Below, one piece after another: positions 1-8,418 of a stretch of 13,740 nucleotides of DNA. The stretch spans positions 1 through 13,740 of the forward strand of contig SKNE01000213.1 of assembly GCA_007120675.1 (NCBI GenBank). The letters are read 5' to 3'. The translations under genes were made by a program, and so were the position numbers. The notes under the pieces were generated by a model. The model was not told the DNA's origin. It saw nothing but the letters and a program-made list of their open reading frames with translations, and searched no databases. Every line of letters begins with the position of its first letter. Within the stretch, counting starts at the first letter, position 1. The stretch comes from Bacteroidales bacterium. GTDB taxonomy: Bacteria > Bacteroidota > Bacteroidia > Bacteroidales > UBA7960.

Positions 1-690
1 ATCTTCCTGGTGGAGCTGGTCATACTGATGTCGGTGGTGGTACTGGTGATCCTGCTGGTGCAGGGTCAGCGCCGCATACCCGTCCAGTTTGCCAAACGGG
101 TTGTGGGTACCAGGCAATACGGCGGTGTCCGCCAGTACATTCCCCTCAAGGTGAATGCTGCCGGTGTAATGCCCATTATTTTTGCCCAGGCCATCATGTT
201 CATTCCAATCACACTGGCCGGTTTTTCCGACGCACTGAGTGGCTTTGCCGCCACCATGTCCAATTTCACCGGCTTTTGGTATAATTTCACCTTTGCCCTG
301 CTGATCATCCTCTTTACCTACTTCTATACGGCCATTACCGTGAATCCGAACCAGATGGCCGAAGACATGAAGAAGAATGGAGGCTTTATCCCCGGTGTAA
401 AACCTGGTAAACGCACGGCAGAGTTCATCGACAATGTGATGTCGCGCATCACGCTGCCAGGCTCGCTGTTCCTGGCCTTTGTGGCCATCATGCCTGCCCT
501 GGTGAGCCTGATGGGGGTTACCGGTCAGTTTGCCCAGTTTTTTGGTGGCACCTCCCTGCTGATCATGGTGGGTGTGGTGCTGGATACCCTCCAGCAGATC
601 GAAAGTCACCTGTTGATGCGGCATTATGATGGATTAACCAAATCGGGCCGCATCAAAGGCCGGTCTTCGCCAATAGGAATGACGGGATAA
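1..690 (+). CDS. secY: Protein translocase subunit SecY, C-terminal part (5' end outside window)
   Basis: SecY is the channel-forming subunit of the SecYEG translocon in the cytoplasmic membrane. Frame 1 is open from the first base to TAA at 688-690, giving 230 codons, about half of a normal SecY. The fragment starts near the end of TM6. It then shows the C4 cytoplasmic loop (QRRIPVQFAKR, then PLKVNAAGVMP), TM7 and TM8, the C5 loop with NPNQMAEDMKKNGGFIPG and KPGKRTAEFI, TM9, the FGGTSLLI motif and TM10, and a short basic C-terminus. These conserved loops contact SecA and the ribosome in the family. The gene sits at its usual place in the spc operon, just before map. The true start is upstream of the window, so the ATG/GTG codons near the left edge are internal. 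Confidence 0.97.
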   Translation: MFLVELVILMSVVVLVILLVQGQRRIPVQFAKRVVGTRQYGGVRQYIPLKVNAAGVMPIIFAQAIMFIPITLAGFSDALSGFAATMSNFTGFWYNFTFALLIILFTYFYTAITVNPNQMAEDMKKNGGFIPGVKPGKRTAEFIDNVMSRITLPGSLFLAFVAIMPALVSLMGVTGQFAQFFGGTSLLIMVGVVLDTLQQIESHLLMRHYDGLTKSGRIKGRSSPIGMTG

Positions 691-1502
691 TGCATGCCGG
701 GATGATCCATTACAAGACCATCGAAGAGATTGAGTTAATACGCGAAAGTTCTTTACTTGTTGCTAAAACACATGCAGAGCTGGCCAAGCATATAAGGCCA
801 GGCCTGGATACCCTTTACCTGGATCGACTGGCTGAGACCTTCATCCGGGATCATGGGGCTTCACCTGCCTTCAAGGGTTACCAGGGCTTTCCTTATAGTC
901 TGTGTATTTCCCCCAACGAAGTGGTGGTGCACGGATTCCCCAGCGCTGACCCACTGAAAGAGGGGGATATCCTGTCGATCGATTGTGGCGTGTTGCTGAA
1001 TGGCTATTACGGTGACTCAGCCTACACTTTCGCAGTGGGAGAGATCAGCGAGGCAAAAAAACGCCTGCTCCAGATTACCCACCAGTGCCTGATGAAAGGC
1101 ATTGATCAATTGCTGGCAGGCAACAGGCTGGGTGATGTGTCATGGGCCATTCAACAGCACGCGGAGCAGGCGGGCTATACAGTGGTACGTGAACTGGTGG
1201 GACACGGTGTGGGTCGCATGCTGCATGAACCGCCTGAACTGCCCAACTATGGCAAGCCCGGGAGGGGAACCCCCGTGCAAGATGGGCTGGTGGTGGCCAT
1301 AGAGCCCATGATCAACATGGGGCGGCGATTTGTGGTACAGGGCAGGGATGGGTGGACCATCAAGACCGCTGACCGCAAGCCTTCAGCTCAGTATGAGCAC
1401 ACAGTGGCCGTCATGGATGGCAAGGGAGAAGCATTGTCCACTTTCGCGTACATTGAGGAAGCACTTAGAAACAACAAACACAATACAGTCATCATTCGAT
1501 AG
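690..1502 (+). CDS. map: Methionine aminopeptidase, type I
   Basis: This cytosolic metalloprotease removes the initiator methionine from nascent proteins. It is 270 residues long, a normal size for type I. The five metal ligands of the family are all visible: D98 (in LSIDCG), D109 (in YYGDSAYTF), H172 (in VGHGVG), E205 (in AIEPM) and E236 (in YEHTVAV). H81 and H179 match the conserved substrate-binding histidines. There is no N-terminal zinc-finger or linker extension. The first ATG overlaps the secY stop (TAATG), which suggests translational coupling. A second ATG at 702 gives MIHYKT, which aligns better with the usual family N-terminus, so the real start could be either codon. The position between secY and infA is common in Bacteroidota and other phyla. 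The gene ends with TAG. Confidence 0.96.
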   Translation: MHAGMIHYKTIEEIELIRESSLLVAKTHAELAKHIRPGLDTLYLDRLAETFIRDHGASPAFKGYQGFPYSLCISPNEVVVHGFPSADPLKEGDILSIDCGVLLNGYYGDSAYTFAVGEISEAKKRLLQITHQCLMKGIDQLLAGNRLGDVSWAIQQHAEQAGYTVVRELVGHGVGRMLHEPPELPNYGKPGRGTPVQDGLVVAIEPMINMGRRFVVQGRDGWTIKTADRKPSAQYEHTVAVMDGKGEALSTFAYIEEALRNNKHNTVIIR

Positions 1503-1507
1503 ATCTT

Positions 1508-1726
1508 ATGGCAAAGCAGGCATCCATACAGCAAGACGGCACGGTAACCGAATCACTGGGAAACGCCATGTTCCGGGTAGAGCTGGAAAACGGGCACATC
1601 ATCACTGCCCATATATCAGGGAAAATGCGCATGCATTACATCAAGATACTTCCGGGTGACAGGGTGAAAGTGGAGATGTCGCCCTACGATTTGACCAAAG
1701 GTCGCATCACATTCAGGTACAAGTAG
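1508..1726 (+). CDS. infA: Translation initiation factor IF-1
   Basis: IF-1 binds the A site of the 30S subunit and helps IF-2 and IF-3 in start-site selection. The 72-residue product has the standard length and is a single S1-type OB fold. Hallmarks are [20 protein letters not shown] in the middle, then [15 protein letters not shown] and KGRITFR at the end. The start ATG lies 5 bases after the map stop, and 24 bases separate its TAG from rpmJ. No good Shine-Dalgarno sequence is present, as expected for this phylum. Identification is secure because the whole chain matches the family. Confidence 0.97.
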   Translation: MAKQASIQQDGTVTESLGNAMFRVELENGHIITAHISGKMRMHYIKILPGDRVKVEMSPYDLTKGRITFRYK

Positions 1727-1750
1727 TGACAACACATAAAAAACAGAGAG

Positions 1751-1867
1751 ATGAAAGTCAGAGTGTCGGTAAAAAAACGTAGTTCGGACTGCAAGATTGT
1801 TCGCAGAAAGGGCAAGATTTATATCATCAACAAGAAGAACCCGAAGTTTAAACAACGTCAGGGATAA
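1751..1867 (+). CDS. rpmJ: 50S ribosomal protein L36 (zinc-free type)
   Basis: A 38-codon gene encodes a short basic protein that starts [20 protein letters not shown] and ends NPKFKQRQG, the standard L36 pattern. It is easy to miss because of its size. Zinc-binding L36 has a Cys-Cys-Cys-His set. Here only C14 remains; the other positions are S11, N27 and an aromatic residue near position 33, so it is the C-minus, zinc-independent form. The gene sits between infA and rpsM as in many alpha operons. Its ATG is preceded by AGAGAG, the most Shine-Dalgarno-like leader in this stretch. L36 binds 23S rRNA near the base of the L7/L12 stalk in the large subunit. Confidence 0.95.
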   Translation: MKVRVSVKKRSSDCKIVRRKGKIYIINKKNPKFKQRQG

Positions 1868-1892
1868 GAACCATCATTAAGAGACAAAACAT

Positions 1893-2270
1893 ATGGCACG
1901 TATAGCTGGAGTAGATATTCCAAGAAAAAAAAGGGGCGTGATCAGCCTCACGTACATTTATGGCATTGGCCAGAGCAATGCCCGGACAATCCTGGAGAAG
2001 GCCGGGGTGAACCCTGACCTTAAAGTGGAAGACTGGGACGATCAGCAGCTGACCAGTGTGCGCAACGTGATCAATGATGAATTCAAGGTGGAAGGTTCGC
2101 TGCGCTCAGAAGTACAGATGAACATCAAGCGTTTGATGGACATTGGCTGTTACCGCGGGATCAGGCATCGTATTGGTCTGCCCCTCAGGGGACAGAAAAC
2201 CAAAAACAATGCCCGCACGCGGAAGGGAAAAAAGAAAACGGTGGCCAACAAAAAGAAGGCTACGAAATAA
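1893..2270 (+). CDS. rpsM: 30S ribosomal protein S13
   Basis: S13 sits in the head of the small subunit and contacts the P-site tRNA and the large subunit (bridge B1). The 125-residue chain begins [10 protein letters not shown] and has the helix-two-turn-helix segment [10 protein letters not shown]. It carries the family motif [20 protein letters not shown] at about 85-104, then NNARTRKG, and ends in a Lys-rich tail. Length and ends match Bacteroidota S13. The start is preceded by the A-rich leader AGAGACAAAACAT without a strong Shine-Dalgarno. A 69-bp spacer with a strong hairpin separates it from rpsK. Confidence 0.97.
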   Translation: MARIAGVDIPRKKRGVISLTYIYGIGQSNARTILEKAGVNPDLKVEDWDDQQLTSVRNVINDEFKVEGSLRSEVQMNIKRLMDIGCYRGIRHRIGLPLRGQKTKNNARTRKGKKKTVANKKKATK

Positions 2271-2285
2271 TTGTTTGGACCATGG

Positions 2286-2311
2286 ATGGCGGGCCTGGGA
2301 TGGCCCGGCAT
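2286..2311 (+). other. RNA hairpin in the rpsM-rpsK spacer
   Basis: The arms ATGGCGGGCC (2286-2295) and GGCCCGGCAT (2302-2311) pair at nine of ten positions, with one G-G mismatch, around the loop TGGGAT. Six consecutive G-C pairs close the loop. No T run follows, so it is not an ordinary intrinsic terminator. It ends 28 bases before the rpsK ATG. Possible roles are an mRNA processing or stability element, or a ribosomal-protein control site. The structure is seen in the sequence; any function is inference. Confidence 0.5.
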
Positions 2312-2339
2312 CTGCAGATAGAAAAACACACAGACAAAC

Positions 2340-2738
2340 ATGGCAAAATCAACCAAAGGCACCAGGGGTGCCAAGAAAAGAGTCGCCAGGGTGGAGCCGC
2401 TGGGACAGGCACACATCTTTGCGTCCTTCAACAATATCATCATCACCCTGGCGAATCAGCAGGGTCAGGTTATCTCCTGGTCTTCGGCCGGTAAGATGGG
2501 CTTCAGGGGATCCAAGAAGAACACTCCCTACGCCGGACAGATGGCCGCAGGCGATGCAGCCAAGACGGCTTACGACATGGGAATGCGCAAAATCAAAGTA
2601 TATGTCAAAGGCCCCGGCTCAGGCAGGGAATCGGCCATCCGTACGCTGCATTCGGCAGGCCTGGAGGTGACCGAAATCGTAGACGTAACGCCATTGCCCC
2701 ATAACGGATGCCGCCCACCCAAGAGGAGAAGGGTATAA
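2340..2738 (+). CDS. rpsK: 30S ribosomal protein S11
   Basis: S11 lies on the platform of the 30S subunit near the E site. The product has 132 residues, close to the usual 129 or so. Recognisable parts are the basic N-terminus [14 protein letters not shown], the block [57 protein letters not shown], and the terminal [12 protein letters not shown]. The ATG follows a very A-rich leader (GAAAAACACACAGACAAAC), typical of Bacteroidota start sites. A 46-bp spacer precedes rpsD. Nothing about the coding sequence is unusual. Confidence 0.97.
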   Translation: MAKSTKGTRGAKKRVARVEPLGQAHIFASFNNIIITLANQQGQVISWSSAGKMGFRGSKKNTPYAGQMAAGDAAKTAYDMGMRKIKVYVKGPGSGRESAIRTLHSAGLEVTEIVDVTPLPHNGCRPPKRRRV

Positions 2739-2784
2739 GCACCAGATTTATCCATTGTTTAACACAAAGAACCAGAAAGATCAT

Positions 2785-3390
2785 ATGGCACGATATACAG
2801 GTCCAACAAGCAAGATAGCACGTAAATTTGGCGACCCAATCTTCGGGGCTGACAGAGCATTTGAAAAGAAGAATTACCCCCCGGGCCAGCATGGCCAGAT
2901 GAAGAAAAGAAGGAAAAAGTCTGAATATGGTGTTCAGCTGCTGGAGAAACAGAAGGCAAAATACACTTATGGCCTGCTGGAAAGGCAGTTTTCCAACACC
3001 TTCAAGAAGGCTGTTCGCCGCAAGGGGATTACCGGTGAGATTTTGCTGCAGCTTTTGGAAGCACGACTCGACAATGTGGTTTTCAGGCTGGGAATCGCTC
3101 CCACCAGGAGGGCAGCCCGTCAGTTGGTGGGACACCGCCATATCACGGTAAACGACAAAGTGGTCAATATCCCCTCTTACTCCCTGAAGCCTGGTGATAT
3201 CATTGGGGTGCGGGAAAAATCCAAAAGCCTGGAAGTGGTTGTGGACTCACTGGCTGCCAGGTCCACCAGCTACAACTGGCTGGAGTGGGACCAGGACATG
3301 ATGAAAGGCAAATTTATGAACTATCCCGAGAGGGAATCGATCCCTGAGAATATCAAGGAACAGCTCATCGTGGAATTGTACTCTAAGTAA
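2785..3390 (+). CDS. rpsD: 30S ribosomal protein S4 (zinc-free type)
   Basis: S4 is a primary 16S rRNA binder that nucleates 30S assembly and in some bacteria represses the alpha operon. The frame is open from 2755, but the ATG at 2785 gives the family N-terminus [16 protein letters not shown] and 201 residues, so I chose it. NYPPGQHGQ (30-38) and [18 protein letters not shown] are classical S4 blocks. The S4 RNA-binding domain covers roughly 91-132, with [20 protein letters not shown] and GHRHITVN. The chain ends with [14 protein letters not shown]. The four cysteines of zinc-binding S4 proteins are absent at the N-terminus. rpsD lies between rpsK and rpoA as in other alpha operons. Confidence 0.97.
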   Translation: MARYTGPTSKIARKFGDPIFGADRAFEKKNYPPGQHGQMKKRRKKSEYGVQLLEKQKAKYTYGLLERQFSNTFKKAVRRKGITGEILLQLLEARLDNVVFRLGIAPTRRAARQLVGHRHITVNDKVVNIPSYSLKPGDIIGVREKSKSLEVVVDSLAARSTSYNWLEWDQDMMKGKFMNYPERESIPENIKEQLIVELYSK

Positions 3391-3427
3391 TGCGCTTCAC
3401 CATATTCATCCACAAAATCAAAGACCA

Positions 3428-4354
3428 ATGGCAATATTAGCTTTTCAAAAACCGGATAAAGTGATCATGCTTGAATCCGACGACCGCCTGGGAAAATTTG
3501 AATTCCGGCCGTTGGAACCGGGTTATGGTATAACCATAGGCAATGCGCTCAGAAGAATTCTGCTATCATCGCTGGAAGGTTTTGCCATTACTTCTGTTAA
3601 GATCGAGGGGGTAGACCATGAGTTTTCTACCATCAAGGGAGTGGTTGAAGATGTGACGGAGATCGTATTGAACCTGAAACAGGTACGCTTTAAGTGTGAA
3701 GCGGAGGATGTTGATTCTGAAAAGTTTACCATACAGTTTGGCGGGAAAGAGCAGTTTAAGGCAGGGGACCTGGAGTCTGCCCTGACCAACTTTAAAGTGC
3801 TGAACCCCTCCGTGCTCATCTGCCAGATGGATCCGGGTGTTAAACTCAGCATGGAATTCACCATAGAGAAAGGCAGGGGTTACGTGCCGGCCGAAGAGAA
3901 CAAAGGACTCAATCCGAGCATCGGCCTGATTGCCGTAGATTCCATCTTCACACCCATCAAAAACGTTACCTACCTGGTGGAAGACTACCGTGTGGAGCAG
4001 AAAACCGACTACGAAAAACTGATCATTGAGATTCTAACCGACGGATCGATCACACCCAAAGACGCTTTAAAGGAAGCGGCCCGGATACTCATCATGCACT
4101 TCATGCTCTTCTCCAACGAGAAAATCACCATCGATACCGAAGAGAAAGCCACCAGCGAGGAGTTTGATGAGAACTCGCTGCACATGAGGCAGCTGTTAAA
4201 AACCAAGCTGGTCGACCTGGACCTTAGCGTGCGTGCCCTGAACTGTCTGAAGGCAGCGGATATCGACACGCTGGCTGACCTGGTCACCCTGAACAAGCAT
4301 GACTTGCTTAAGTTCAGAAATTTCGGAAAGAAATCCCTCACAGAACTGGAGTAA
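3428..4354 (+). CDS. rpoA: RNA polymerase subunit alpha, ended early by an in-frame TAA
   Basis: The alpha subunit dimerises to scaffold beta and beta' in RNA polymerase, and its C-terminal domain binds UP-element DNA and activators. The start [12 protein letters not shown] is the usual Bacteroidota one. The N-terminal domain (about 1-230) has [41 protein letters not shown] and [14 protein letters not shown] [12 protein letters not shown]. The C-terminal domain has [36 protein letters not shown] and [16 protein letters not shown]. Reading then meets TAA at 4352-4354, giving 308 residues. The same frame continues with 21 conserved codons to a second TAA at 4418-4420, which would make 330 residues, the family length. 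The stop falls in the last helix of the C-terminal domain, after the GKKSLTE DNA-contact segment. It could be a sequencing or assembly error, a real truncation, or a codon that is read through. Confidence 0.93.
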   Translation: MAILAFQKPDKVIMLESDDRLGKFEFRPLEPGYGITIGNALRRILLSSLEGFAITSVKIEGVDHEFSTIKGVVEDVTEIVLNLKQVRFKCEAEDVDSEKFTIQFGGKEQFKAGDLESALTNFKVLNPSVLICQMDPGVKLSMEFTIEKGRGYVPAEENKGLNPSIGLIAVDSIFTPIKNVTYLVEDYRVEQKTDYEKLIIEILTDGSITPKDALKEAARILIMHFMLFSNEKITIDTEEKATSEEFDENSLHMRQLLKTKLVDLDLSVRALNCLKAADIDTLADLVTLNKHDLLKFRNFGKKSLTELE

Positions 4355-4420
4355 CTCATCAAAGCGAAGAATCTTACCTTCGGAATGAACCTTTCGAAGT
4401 ACAAATTAGACAAGGAATAA
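4352..4420 (+). other. rpoA: In-frame stop and separated 3' end of rpoA
   Basis: After TAA (4352-4354) the rpoA frame encodes [21 protein letters not shown] and then TAA at 4418-4420, 5 bases before rplQ. Ending in LSKYKLDKE after a LxFGM-type segment is characteristic of Bacteroidota RpoA, so this is the true end of the gene. The residue at the stop position is normally acidic (Asp or Glu), so one G-to-T change (GAA to TAA) accounts for it, with no frameshift. The downstream frame is intact, which argues for a very recent mutation, a consensus error, or retained translation of the tail. Confidence 0.9.
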
Positions 4421-4425
4421 CTGAC

Positions 4426-5223
4426 ATGAGACACAGGAAGAAAATCAATAGTTTAGGGAGGAAGGCGGCGCACCGGAAGGAGACCATGTCGAGCATGGCC
4501 AGCGCATTGATCCTGCACAAAAGAATCAATACGACGGTGGCCAAGGCGAAAGCGCTCCGTGTGTATGTTGAACCCCTCATTACCCGGTCGAAGGTTGACT
4601 CTACCCATTCGCGCCGGATGGTGTTTTCCTACCTGGGAAACAAATACGCGGTGAGTGAATTGTTTCGTGAAATAGCCCAGAAGGTGGCAGATCGTCCGGG
4701 CGGATATACGCGCATCCTGAAAACCGGATTCAGAAAAGGGGACGGTGCGGAGATGTGCTTCATTGAGCTGGTGGATTACAATGTGGCCATGCTGAGGACC
4801 GAAGAGGAGAGCCAGCAAAAGCGCACGCGAAGGGGGCGCCGCCGCGGCAAAAAGGAGAAGGTGGCTGAGCAGGCGGCTCCGGCCGAACAGGTGAGCGCCA
4901 CGACAGAAGAGAGTCTGCCCGCTGGGGATGAGAGCGTTGACACACCTGAAGACAGTTTGACCGCAGAGGGTGAACACGCCACCACAGCAGAAGACGCTAC
5001 TCCGGCAGAAGAGGTCACGACGGCAGAAGACGTCACCAAGGCAGAAGAAGAAGCATCTCCCGCAGGGGAAGAAAAAGAGGATCAGCAGAAGGAGGTTCAG
5101 GCGGAAAACAAACCTGAACCCGCTACCGGGGAGACTGCAGAACCGCAGGATCCGGGCCAGGCTGAAAAAGACCAGCAGCCAGACCAGGACGATGCTGAGG
5201 CAGGCAAGAAGGACGGCAAGTAA
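4426..5223 (+). CDS. rplQ: 50S ribosomal protein L17 with long acidic C-terminal tail
   Basis: L17 binds 23S rRNA near the exit-tunnel side of the large subunit. Residues 1 to about 125 form a normal L17: [77 protein letters not shown] and the end block IELVDYNV. A strongly basic linker follows (about 131-145, [12 protein letters not shown]). The tail to residue 265 is rich in Glu, Ala, Thr, Pro and Gln, with no hydrophobic core, and looks disordered. Part of it is built from a six-residue repeat. Tails on L17 occur in Bacteroidota, but this one is longer than the core itself. It is the last gene of the operon. Confidence 0.95.
   Translation: MRHRKKINSLGRKAAHRKETMSSMASALILHKRINTTVAKAKALRVYVEPLITRSKVDSTHSRRMVFSYLGNKYAVSELFREIAQKVADRPGGYTRILKTGFRKGDGAEMCFIELVDYNVAMLRTEEESQQKRTRRGRRRGKKEKVAEQAAPAEQVSATTEESLPAGDESVDTPEDSLTAEGEHATTAEDATPAEEVTTAEDVTKAEEEASPAGEEKEDQQKEVQAENKPEPATGETAEPQDPGQAEKDQQPDQDDAEAGKKDGK
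4987..5058 (+). repeat. Four tandem 18-bp repeats inside the rplQ tail
   Basis: Four units start at 4987, 5005, 5023 and 5041, each beginning GCAGAAGA. Units 2 and 3 agree at about 15 of 18 bases; unit 4 is more diverged. The 18-bp period keeps frame and encodes [18 protein letters not shown] and AEEEAS. The pattern suggests slippage or unequal exchange within the disordered tail, so tail length may vary between strains. Confidence 0.85.
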
Positions 5224-5249
5224 TCAGTTGGAAACGGTTATTGCCCATC

Positions 5250-5288
5250 AAGGATAAAGTGGATAGTTGACTTTATCCTTTTTTTATT
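5250..5288 (+). terminator. Intrinsic terminator of the ribosomal-protein operon
   Basis: A perfect 11-bp inverted repeat, AAGGATAAAGT (5250-5260) and ACTTTATCCTT (5270-5280), encloses a 9-base loop. It runs straight into a T-rich stretch (TTTTTATTT from 5281). It lies 26 bases after the rplQ stop and separates the operon from eno. Confidence 0.9.
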
Positions 5289-5302
5289 TGACGGCCACTT
5301 CG

Positions 5303-5310
5303 TATCTTTA
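5303..5310 (+). promoter_or_regulatory. Possible eno promoter -7 element
   Basis: TATCTTTA matches the Bacteroidota -7 consensus TAnnTTTG except at the last base. It is 42 bases before the eno ATG and just after the operon terminator, where a promoter is expected. No -33 TTTG sits at the right distance: the nearest, 5287-5290, is only 12 bases upstream. The call is therefore weak. Confidence 0.3.
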
Positions 5311-5340
5311 GGCCATCGTTAACAGCCTATTCACCATTAA

Positions 5341-6642
<1,302 letters not shown>

Positions 6643-6656
6643 CTCTTTTTCCTGAC

Positions 6657-8357
6657 ATGGACTTTGGATTCTTCGACTTCCTGACCCTGTTTGGCTCGTT
6701 GAGTCTTTTCCTCTTTGGGATGAAGACCATGAGTGAAGGCATCCAGAAGTTTGCCGGGGACAAGATGCGTTCTGTCCTGGCTGCCATGACATCCAACCGG
6801 TTTTTGGGGGTGTTTACCGGTTTTTTGCTGACCACCCTGGTGCAGTCATCTTCTGCTTCCACGGTGATGGTGGTCAGCTTCGTGAATGCGGGCCTGATGT
6901 CACTGACCCAGTCCATCGGCGTGATCATGGGAGCCAATATAGGCACCACCACCACCGCCTGGCTGATCTCCCTGCTCGGATTCAAAATGAATATTTCCGC
7001 CCTGTCCATCCCGCTGATCGGGATAAGCTTTCCCTTGCTGCTCAATTCGCGCGAGCGCTTCAACTCCATGGGCCAGATCTTACTGGGGTTTGCCCTCCTG
7101 TTTATGGGCCTGGATTTTCTGCGGTCCGCGGTGCCGGACCTGGAGACCAATCCGCAGATGTTTAAGTTTTTGCAGGATCTGACCGACTACGGGGTGTACA
7201 GCACCTTTCTTTTCCTGGCCCTGGGTACCCTCTTGACCATCGTTCTGCAGTCATCCAGCGCCACCATGGCCCTCACGCTGGTGATGTGCAATTATGGCTG
7301 GATAGGGTTTGAGCATGGTGCCGCCATCGTGCTTGGTGAGAACATCGGGACCACCATCACGGCCAACCTGGCTGCCCTTGTGGGCAATGTGTATGCCAAA
7401 CGAACCGCCCTGGCCCACAGTGTCTTTAATATCATCGGGATCGTATGGATGCTCCTGCTTTTCCGGTTCTTCCTGGGACACATCGATCACTTCATGGTGT
7501 ATTTTGGGAGTGGCTCCCCCATGGAAAACCCCACCATGATACCCATTGGCCTGTCCATATTCCACACGGTGTTCAACGTTACAAACACCCTGCTCCTTAT
7601 CGGTTTCATTAAATACATGGTGGTTTTTGTGGAGTTTGTGCTCCCATCGCGGGGCAAGAAATTTGAGCGTCCGCAACTGGAATACTTCAGCAGCGGTTTC
7701 CTGCACATGGCGGAGCTGTCTGTGTTCCAGGCCAAGAAGGAGGTGCGAAAGTATGCTGAGCTTTCCCACCGCATGTTCAATTTCATCCCTGCCCTGATCA
7801 TTGAAACCGACAAAAAGGAATACCAGAACCTCCTGGAGAAGGTTAGCAAGTACGAAGAGATCACCGATAGGGTGGAGGTGGAGATCACCACATTTTTGAT
7901 TAAGATATCGCGCAAGCAACTCAGTTACCACGCCGCAGAAGAGCTGCGCCGGATGCGGGTGGTGAGCAGTGAGATTGAAAAGATTGGTGATGTGTGCTTT
8001 AAGATGTCGTCTGTACTGGCCGACAAGAAGAAGGAGAAGATCTATTTTACCCCTGCCCAGCGCAGCGACCTGTTTGAGATGTTCAAGCTGATCAATAACG
8101 CCTTTGAGCTGATGCTAAACAACATGCAAATTAGCTCGCTGGAGGCGCGCAACAGCCTGCCAAAGGCCAATGAGCTGGAAAAAAGCATCAATGCCTTCCG
8201 TGACCAGGTGCGTGACGAAGTGATCACGGACATGGAGAAGGATCCCTCCCATGTGAAGAGTGCTTTCTACTTCAACAAGCTGATCACCTCCTGCGAAAAG
8301 ATTGGAGATACCATCCTGAACATCAATGAGGCCATCGCCGGGGTGAACATTGAATAA
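6657..8357 (+). CDS. Na+/phosphate cotransporter-like protein with PhoU-like domain
   Basis: This 566-residue inner-membrane protein belongs to the Na/Pi cotransporter (PNaS, NptA/YjbB-like) family. It has the internal duplication of that family: VQSSSAS (Q63-S66) with GANIGTT (92-98), and LQSSSAT (Q198-S201) with GENIGTT (227-233). The QSSS motifs form the substrate site in studied members. Several hydrophobic spans fill residues 8 to about 330. After SRGKKFERP the chain becomes soluble and helical (about 345-560) and resembles PhoU, as in bacterial two-domain versions. Known members move phosphate with Na+; E. coli YjbB exports it. Direction here is unknown. The gene starts 14 bp after eno, so co-transcription is plausible. 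No pst or pho genes are nearby. It converges with nrfA, leaving 61 bp between stops. Confidence 0.9.
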   Translation: MDFGFFDFLTLFGSLSLFLFGMKTMSEGIQKFAGDKMRSVLAAMTSNRFLGVFTGFLLTTLVQSSSASTVMVVSFVNAGLMSLTQSIGVIMGANIGTTTTAWLISLLGFKMNISALSIPLIGISFPLLLNSRERFNSMGQILLGFALLFMGLDFLRSAVPDLETNPQMFKFLQDLTDYGVYSTFLFLALGTLLTIVLQSSSATMALTLVMCNYGWIGFEHGAAIVLGENIGTTITANLAALVGNVYAKRTALAHSVFNIIGIVWMLLLFRFFLGHIDHFMVYFGSGSPMENPTMIPIGLSIFHTVFNVTNTLLLIGFIKYMVVFVEFVLPSRGKKFERPQLEYFSSGFLHMAELSVFQAKKEVRKYAELSHRMFNFIPALIIETDKKEYQNLLEKVSKYEEITDRVEVEITTFLIKISRKQLSYHAAEELRRMRVVSSEIEKIGDVCFKMSSVLADKKKEKIYFTPAQRSDLFEMFKLINNAFELMLNNMQISSLEARNSLPKANELEKSINAFRDQVRDEVITDMEKDPSHVKSAFYFNKLITSCEKIGDTILNINEAIAGVNIE

Positions 8358-8418
8358 CCGTCTGTGGCGAATGCTTGCTGTCCATTGACCAGGTTCATTG
8401 TTGTCTGCCGACTGGTTT

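Noticed and set aside
2143..2670. 175-codon plus-strand frame across rpsM and rpsK
   Set aside because: Overlaps two certain ribosomal-protein genes in another frame and resembles no family; low-complexity Arg/Trp/Pro content is typical of a frame shadow.
4352..4354. Genetic-code change with TAA read as an amino acid
   Set aside because: secY, rpmJ, rpsM, rpsK, rpsD, rplQ, eno, the transporter gene, nrfH and the kinase gene all end with TAA at the expected place, so TAA is a working stop.
4385..4420. ATG inside the rpoA remainder as a separate small gene
   Set aside because: It would give only 11 residues that are plainly the RpoA C-terminus, so it is part of rpoA and not an independent gene.
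8388..8416. ACCAG/CTGGT inverted repeat between the convergent transporter and nrfA genes as a bidirectional terminator
   Set aside because: A 5-bp stem with a 19-base loop and no T run on either strand is too weak.
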